Assembly (NCBI GenBank): GCA_003523085.1
Contig: DPHD01000031.1
Location: 1 to 18,305 of the forward strand
DNA: 18,305 bases
From: Oceanospirillaceae bacterium
Lineage (GTDB): Bacteria; Pseudomonadota; Gammaproteobacteria; Pseudomonadales; Balneatricaceae
Direction: 5' to 3'
In this document: piece after piece, positions 15,162 through 18,305 of the stretch
How the letters are laid out: the number at the start of each line of letters is the position of its first letter
Numbering within the stretch: the first letter of the stretch is position 1
The notes under the pieces: model-generated
The model's database searches: none
The model's input: the letters and a program-made list of their open reading frames with translations, nothing else
Told to the model about the DNA's origin: nothing
Program-made: the position numbers and the translations under genes

Positions 15162-15632
15162 CTAGCTAACAAAATTAAGTGACGCCACTTGGTCCAATTT
15201 ATCGACCTGCCGCTGTGCCAACTTTTGAACTTCGCCACGAGCGACTAAATCAGCCAAACTAATGTCATTCAAAAAACTATGGATTTGGGTACTCAAGTCG
15301 GCCCATAAATGGTGCGTAAGGCAGGTATCCCCGGCCTGACAATTACCCGTGCCACGACACCCCGTGGCATCGACCGTCTCATTGACAGCATCAATGACTT
15401 GGGCAACAAAAATACTCTCGGAATCCCGGCTTAAGCGGTAGCCACCACCTGGACCTCGAACACTGTCTACCAAACCCTGACGGCGCAATTTTGAAAACAA
15501 TTGCTCCAGGTAGGATAACGAAATCACTTGGCGCTCAGAAATATCTGCCAAACTAATAGGCTTGCCCGATGCGTGAATCGCTAGATCCAACATGGCAGTA
15601 ACGGCGTAGCGACCTTTAGTAGTGAGCTTCAT
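15162..15632 (-). CDS. iscR: Fe-S cluster-sensing repressor IscR (Rrf2 family)
   Basis: IscR with a [2Fe-2S] cluster represses the isc operon; the apo form controls other Fe-S genes. A winged helix covers the N-terminal half (LTTKGRYAVTAMLDLA to GPGGGYRLSR). The cluster ligands Cys92, Cys98, Cys104 and His107 sit exactly where they do in E. coli. I chose the ATG at 15632 (156 residues), which matches the family N-terminus and has GGA a few bases upstream. An ATG at 15662 would add ten residues and has no clear Shine-Dalgarno. It is the first gene of the operon and has a matching IscR site in its promoter. Confidence 0.95.
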   Translation of the reverse strand: MKLTTKGRYAVTAMLDLAIHASGKPISLADISERQVISLSYLEQLFSKLRRQGLVDSVRGPGGGYRLSRDSESIFVAQVIDAVNETVDATGCRGTGNCQAGDTCLTHHLWADLSTQIHSFLNDISLADLVARGEVQKLAQRQVDKLDQVASLNFVS

Positions 15633-15654
15633 GGGCATTCCAAGTTTAGTGTCA

Positions 15655-15674
15655 GCGCCCATATAACGAGGCGC
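15655..15674 (-). other. Inverted repeat in the iscR leader
   Basis: GCGCC (15655-15659) and GGCGC (15670-15674) flank a 10-nt A/T-rich loop about 23 nt upstream of the chosen iscR start. The loop contains the alternative upstream ATG. It may be a small leader hairpin; the short stem makes this tentative. Confidence 0.3.
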
Positions 15675-15689
15675 ATCAAACGAGGTGCC

Positions 15690-15719
15690 ATTTTACTAAA
15701 ACCTGACTAATTTAGTCAA
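15690..15719 (-). promoter_or_regulatory. isc operon promoter
   Basis: On the minus strand TTGACT (15719-15714) and TAAAAT (15695-15690) are separated by 18 nt, a good sigma-70 promoter. The expected start is near 15683, about 50 nt before iscR. The -35 is embedded in the IscR site, so bound holo-IscR would block RNA polymerase. No other strong promoter is apparent before iscX, so iscRSUA-hscBA-fdx-iscX is probably one transcript. Confidence 0.8.
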
Positions 15720-15723
15720 GTAT
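15699..15723 (-). promoter_or_regulatory. Type 1 IscR binding site
   Basis: The minus strand reads ATACTTGACTA, then AATTAGTCAGG, then TTT. Against the known type 1 consensus (ATASYYGACT-RWWWY-AGTCRRSTAT) I count 24 of 25 matches, including the GACT/AGTC half-sites. It covers the -35 of the isc promoter. This predicts feedback repression by cluster-loaded IscR, as in E. coli. Confidence 0.85.
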
Positions 15724-15748
15724 TAAAAGCGACCTTAAAACCAGCGTT

Positions 15749-16519
15749 TCAGCCTTGTTTATCGCCATTGGGATCAATGGCTCCAGAGAAGTCGGCATCA
15801 TTAAGTTCGGGCAGGCACTCATCGACATAACTCGCATCCAACTCTTGCATTTTATCAGCCATACACTGCAGCTTACGATCCACCGCATGCATATGGTCTA
15901 ACATCGCGGCCAAAGATTTGGCTACCGGATCCGGTAAATCAGAACTCATGCCGTAGGCATCGAACTTATCAGCCATGTCTTGACGCAACTTCTGCTGAGC
16001 CTCAGAAGGGCGCTCGATAATTCGCCCAGGTATCCCCACCACTGTTGCGCTTGCAGGCACTGCCTTGGTAACCACAGCGTTAGAACCTACACGGGCATTT
16101 TGACCCACTTCAAATGGGCCTAATATTTTAGCGCCCGCACCCACGACCACACCGTCATGCAAGGTTGGGTGGCGCTTACCCTTGTCCCAGGTGGTGCCTC
16201 CCAAGGTTACACCATGGTATAGCGTCACGTCGTCGCCAATGATAGCGGTTTCGCCAATCACTACACCCATGCCATGGTCAATAAAAAAGCGATGGCCAAT
16301 TTGCGCCCCAGGGTGGATCTCGATGCCCGTGAGCCAGCGCGTCAAGGTAGACAAATAACGTGCCAGCCACTTGAGCCGAATATTCCACAAACTATGGGCG
16401 ATGCGATGTAACAACAAGGCATGCAAGCCAGGATAACAGGTCAAAACTTCAACAAAATTTCGCGCCGCGGGGTCGCGATGAAATACTGAAGCAATGTCTT
16501 CTTTTAGATGACTAAACAT
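15749..16519 (-). CDS. cysE: Serine O-acetyltransferase
   Basis: It acetylates serine with acetyl-CoA, the first and feedback-controlled step of cysteine synthesis. The N-terminal helical domain (about 1-65) is followed by a left-handed beta-helix of hexapeptide repeats (IGETAIIGDDVTLYHGVTLGG, VVVGAGAKILG). The catalytic FFIDHGMG (Asp81-His82) and substrate residues RHP (116-118) are present. At 256 residues it has the short form common in Pseudomonas and many other bacteria. The C-terminal 60 residues are helical and charged, ending DPNGDKQG. The ATG has AGGA 8 nt upstream. Its position between trmJ and iscR places cysteine supply next to cysteine use by IscS. Confidence 0.95.
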   Translation of the reverse strand: MFSHLKEDIASVFHRDPAARNFVEVLTCYPGLHALLLHRIAHSLWNIRLKWLARYLSTLTRWLTGIEIHPGAQIGHRFFIDHGMGVVIGETAIIGDDVTLYHGVTLGGTTWDKGKRHPTLHDGVVVGAGAKILGPFEVGQNARVGSNAVVTKAVPASATVVGIPGRIIERPSEAQQKLRQDMADKFDAYGMSSDLPDPVAKSLAAMLDHMHAVDRKLQCMADKMQELDASYVDECLPELNDADFSGAIDPNGDKQG

Positions 16520-16571
16520 GTCCTATTTCCTAAATGGTTAAACGGTATGCCGTATGTTGCCTATATGGTGC

Positions 16572-17327
16572 TTAACGTAGTTTTTTCAACGTTCGCTGAG
16601 TGGCGGTAAACATGCCACGCACAATATTGTGCTCAATACGATCTAGGCGAGCACGCAAAAACAGCCGGCGTAACCGTGCCAACAACTGGCGGGGGTATTT
16701 AGGGTCAAAAAACTCGATTTCTACCAAGGTTTCTTCCATGTGTTCAAACAAACGCTCCATTTGCTCACTAGTCGCCAACTCTTCATCCCAGTCCGTACCC
16801 CAAACAGGCTTTGGTGCATCGCCTTTTACTAAGGCTAAATGCGCCATGCGTAATTCATACGTAATTACCTGCACTGCTGCCGCCAAGTTGAGAGAACTAA
16901 AATCTTCGTTAGACGGGATATGCACGTGGAAATTACACAGATGCAATTCTTCGTTGGTTAAGCCACGGTCCTCACGGCCAAAGACAAAAGCCACCTGATG
17001 TTGCGGCAATTCAGCAATGGCTTGCGCCGCTGTTTCTTTAGGGTCAAGCAAAGGCCATGGCAAGTTACGACTACGGGCACTGGTCCCCACCACCAAACCA
17101 CAACCCTCAATGGCTTGCTCTAAGGTGGGCACGATGGTGGCATTTTTCAGCACATCCTTAGCACCCGCAGAGCGCGCATCAGCTTTGCCGCTGGGAAATT
17201 CTTGGGGATCTACCAAAACCAAGTTGTGCACACCCATATTTTTCATTGCCCGGGCAACGCCACCGATATTGCCAGGATGGGAGGTATTGACGAGCACAAT
17301 ACGTGCATTGGCCATTAAATTTTGCAT
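16572..17327 (-). CDS. trmJ: tRNA (cytidine/uridine-2'-O-)-methyltransferase TrmJ
   Basis: TrmJ methylates the 2'-OH of nucleotide 32 in the anticodon loop of several tRNAs. It is a SPOUT-class (trefoil knot) dimer: RIVLVNTSHPGNIGGVARAMKNMG at the N-terminus, FVFGREDRGLTNEEL and the knot loop HIPSNEDFSSLNLAAAVQV are diagnostic. A helical C-terminal extension follows. At 251 residues the length is normal. The ATG at 17327 and an ATG four codons later are both possible; neither has a strong Shine-Dalgarno. It is divergent from the suhB-like gene and precedes cysE, as in pseudomonads. Confidence 0.95.
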   Translation of the reverse strand: MQNLMANARIVLVNTSHPGNIGGVARAMKNMGVHNLVLVDPQEFPSGKADARSAGAKDVLKNATIVPTLEQAIEGCGLVVGTSARSRNLPWPLLDPKETAAQAIAELPQHQVAFVFGREDRGLTNEELHLCNFHVHIPSNEDFSSLNLAAAVQVITYELRMAHLALVKGDAPKPVWGTDWDEELATSEQMERLFEHMEETLVEIEFFDPKYPRQLLARLRRLFLRARLDRIEHNIVRGMFTATQRTLKKLR

Positions 17328-17368
17328 TGAGACAACTAACCTAAACGTTTAAAAAGTATTAACCGCGA

Positions 17369-17396
17369 ATGATAGCGACATTTGAGCTAAAGTTAA
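17369..17396 (-). promoter_or_regulatory. Probable trmJ promoter
   Basis: On the minus strand TTAACT (17396-17391) and TATCAT (17374-17369) are separated by 16 nt. The start would lie near 17362, leaving a leader of about 35 nt. The -35 lies only 22 nt from the -10 of the divergent suhB-like promoter, so the two polymerase sites overlap. Confidence 0.5.
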
Positions 17397-17418
17397 CGTT
17401 TTTTTCACACTTTTTTGC

Positions 17419-17424
17419 TATACT
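17419..17424 (+). promoter_or_regulatory. -10 element of the suhB-like gene, GC-rich discriminator
   Basis: TATACT is followed at once by GCGCGCC, a GC-rich discriminator of the kind seen at rRNA and tRNA promoters under stringent control. The upstream region is T-rich, with no good -35 at 16-18 nt. The start is expected near 17431, giving a leader of about 80 nt. A short stem GCGCC-TTC-GGCGT lies right at the predicted start. Confidence 0.5.
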
Positions 17425-17473
17425 GCGCGCCTTCGGCGTCGTTGAAAGCACAGATCCACTGTCAACTACGCCC

Positions 17474-17485
17474 CGTTCTTTTAAA
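17474..17485 (+). promoter_or_regulatory. boxA-like Nus antitermination element in the suhB leader
   Basis: CGTTCTTTTAAA matches the rRNA boxA core YGYTCTTT at all eight positions and continues with one extra T before AAA. It lies in the untranslated leader, 27 nt before the start codon. In E. coli boxA binds NusB-S10, and the suhB leader there is a known Nus-factor target. A match of this length can occur by chance, but the location is telling. Confidence 0.45.
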
Positions 17486-17512
17486 CTTTTGGTTAACTGT
17501 AGGAAATTTCCC

Positions 17513-18304
17513 ATGCTTCCGCTAATTAATATCGGCCTGCGTGCCGCACGTATCGCTAGCGAACAACTTGTTAGATCCATGGAGCGCCTGGACCTTATTC
17601 ACGAAGAAGGCCAAGAGCTAGATGTGCATTTACGTCGTCAATGTGAAGGCGCTGAACGCACCATCGCCTATGAAATCCACAAGGCTCACCCAGAGCAAGG
17701 CGTCATCGGCGCTGCATGTGGTGAAATCAACACCCCAGACGAAGCACCTACTAAAGTTTGGCGCATCAACGCCATTGATGGTTTAGACCAATACGTCCAC
17801 AGTTTACCGATGTTTACCCTCACCATGGCTTGCTACGAAGACGGCAAACTCATGCACTCAATCATCATCTGCCCATCCAGCGGCGAAGAGTTCTGCGCCA
17901 GCAAAGGTCGTGGCGCACAACTGAACGGCCGTCGAATTCGGGCCAGCAAACGCGCCACATTAACCGGTGCACAATTATTTGGTGGCTGCGGTGACAACCG
18001 CGAAGACTTAACCGATTTTGATCGTCACCAGGCCATTAGCCGCAACCTTTATAGCAATGGTGCCAGCACTTACGGTCAGATGAGCAACAATATGGCACTA
18101 GCCTACGTTGCCGCTGGACGATTTGATGGTTTGTGGCACAGTAATCTACCAGACCAAAGTGCCGATGCCGGATTATTACTGGTACTGGAAGCCGGCACCT
18201 TAGCCGCCGACTTTAGTGGTGGTGCAGCCCTCAATAAAGGCCAGTTGGTGTGTGCCACACCTAAGTTACTTAAGTTAATGCTTAAAGCAGCCCATAACGC
18301 CTAG
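17513..18304 (+). CDS. suhB: SuhB-family protein, inositol-monophosphatase fold with degraded active site
   Basis: The fold is recognisable from the N-terminal LINIGLRAARIASEQL, from GRGAQLNGRRIRAS (132-145), from ALAYVAAGRFDGLW (195-208) and from the gene's place divergent from trmJ. E. coli SuhB is an inositol-1-phosphatase and also a Nus factor that assists rRNA antitermination. Here the metal-binding motifs are altered. TEESGE becomes GAACGE (Glu67 to Ala67), DPLDGT becomes NAIDGL (Asp84 to Asn86, while the second Asp is kept as Asp89), and WDFAAG becomes QSADAG (Asp to Ser216). The usual DxVTxxD segment is also lost. It is probably not a phosphatase. The ATG at 17513, with AGGA 8 nt upstream, gives 263 residues, near the family's 267. 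The reading frame extends upstream to 17369 without a plausible start. The frame is intact, so this is not a pseudogene. Confidence 0.88.
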   Translation: MLPLINIGLRAARIASEQLVRSMERLDLIHEEGQELDVHLRRQCEGAERTIAYEIHKAHPEQGVIGAACGEINTPDEAPTKVWRINAIDGLDQYVHSLPMFTLTMACYEDGKLMHSIIICPSSGEEFCASKGRGAQLNGRRIRASKRATLTGAQLFGGCGDNREDLTDFDRHQAISRNLYSNGASTYGQMSNNMALAYVAAGRFDGLWHSNLPDQSADAGLLLVLEAGTLAADFSGGAALNKGQLVCATPKLLKLMLKAAHNA

Positions 18305-18305
18305 T

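Noticed and set aside
15633..15662. Ten-residue N-terminal extension of IscR
   Set aside because: No clear ribosome binding site; the ATG at 15632 aligns with family starts and keeps the cysteine numbering of E. coli IscR.
17369..17512. N-terminal extension of the suhB-like protein (48 residues)
   Set aside because: It would start upstream of the predicted promoter -10 and includes the promoter and leader; the ATG at 17513 has an AGGA site and matches the SuhB N-terminus.
17513..18304. Treating the SuhB homologue as a pseudogene
   Set aside because: The frame is full length and undisturbed, has an RBS and retains conserved structural motifs; only catalytic positions are changed.

Overview
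This window is chromosomal housekeeping DNA from a gammaproteobacterium. The protein sequences and gene order resemble the Pseudomonas-like branch: suhB/trmJ-cysE-iscRSUA-hscBA-fdx-iscX-ndk-rlmN-rodZ-hisS-yfgM-bamB-der, and birA-coaX-tRNA-tuf. Base composition is moderate, gaps are short and nearly every gene lies on the minus strand. I cannot name a genus. I see no phage, insertion sequence, CRISPR array or cargo genes.

Layout, in plus-strand order. At 1-22 are the first codons of an elongation factor Tu gene. At 176-578 is a four-tRNA cluster (Thr-GGT, Gly-TCC, Tyr-GTA, Thr-TGT, all minus strand) in the same order as thrU-tyrU-glyT-thrT-tufB of E. coli. It has a strong promoter with a GC-rich discriminator at 623-651. 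At 681-2380 are coaX and birA, overlapping by 4 nt. At 2391-2543 is a short dispersed-type repeat at the join between the birA block and the der block. At 2550-9368 are der, bamB, yfgM, hisS, rodZ and rlmN. At 9500-9907 is ndk, followed by a strong hairpin. At 10031-15632 is a complete isc operon behind an IscR-repressed promoter with a near-perfect type 1 IscR site. At 15749-17327 are cysE and trmJ. Divergently, at 17513-18304 on the plus strand, is a SuhB-family gene.

How the genes work together. The Isc genes form the housekeeping Fe-S cluster assembly line: IscS supplies sulfur, IscU is the scaffold, IscA a carrier, HscB/HscA the chaperones, Fdx the electron donor, IscX a modulator and IscR the Fe-S-sensing repressor. 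CysE starts cysteine synthesis, and cysteine is the substrate of IscS. Der, HisS, RlmN, TrmJ, the tRNAs and EF-Tu serve translation. BamB and YfgM serve envelope protein export, and RodZ serves cell shape.

The most unusual item is the SuhB homologue. By alignment from memory, three of the acidic metal ligands of the inositol monophosphatase family are replaced (E67 to A, D84 to N, and the WD-motif Asp to Ser), so it looks like a pseudoenzyme. Its leader carries a boxA-like sequence, and its promoter has an rRNA-like GC-rich discriminator. This fits a protein kept for its role in rRNA antitermination rather than catalysis. Other notable points are possible alternative RNA pairings between the last tRNA and tuf, a duplicated hairpin made from the tail of iscS, and the absence of pilF and ispG from their usual places beside rodZ.
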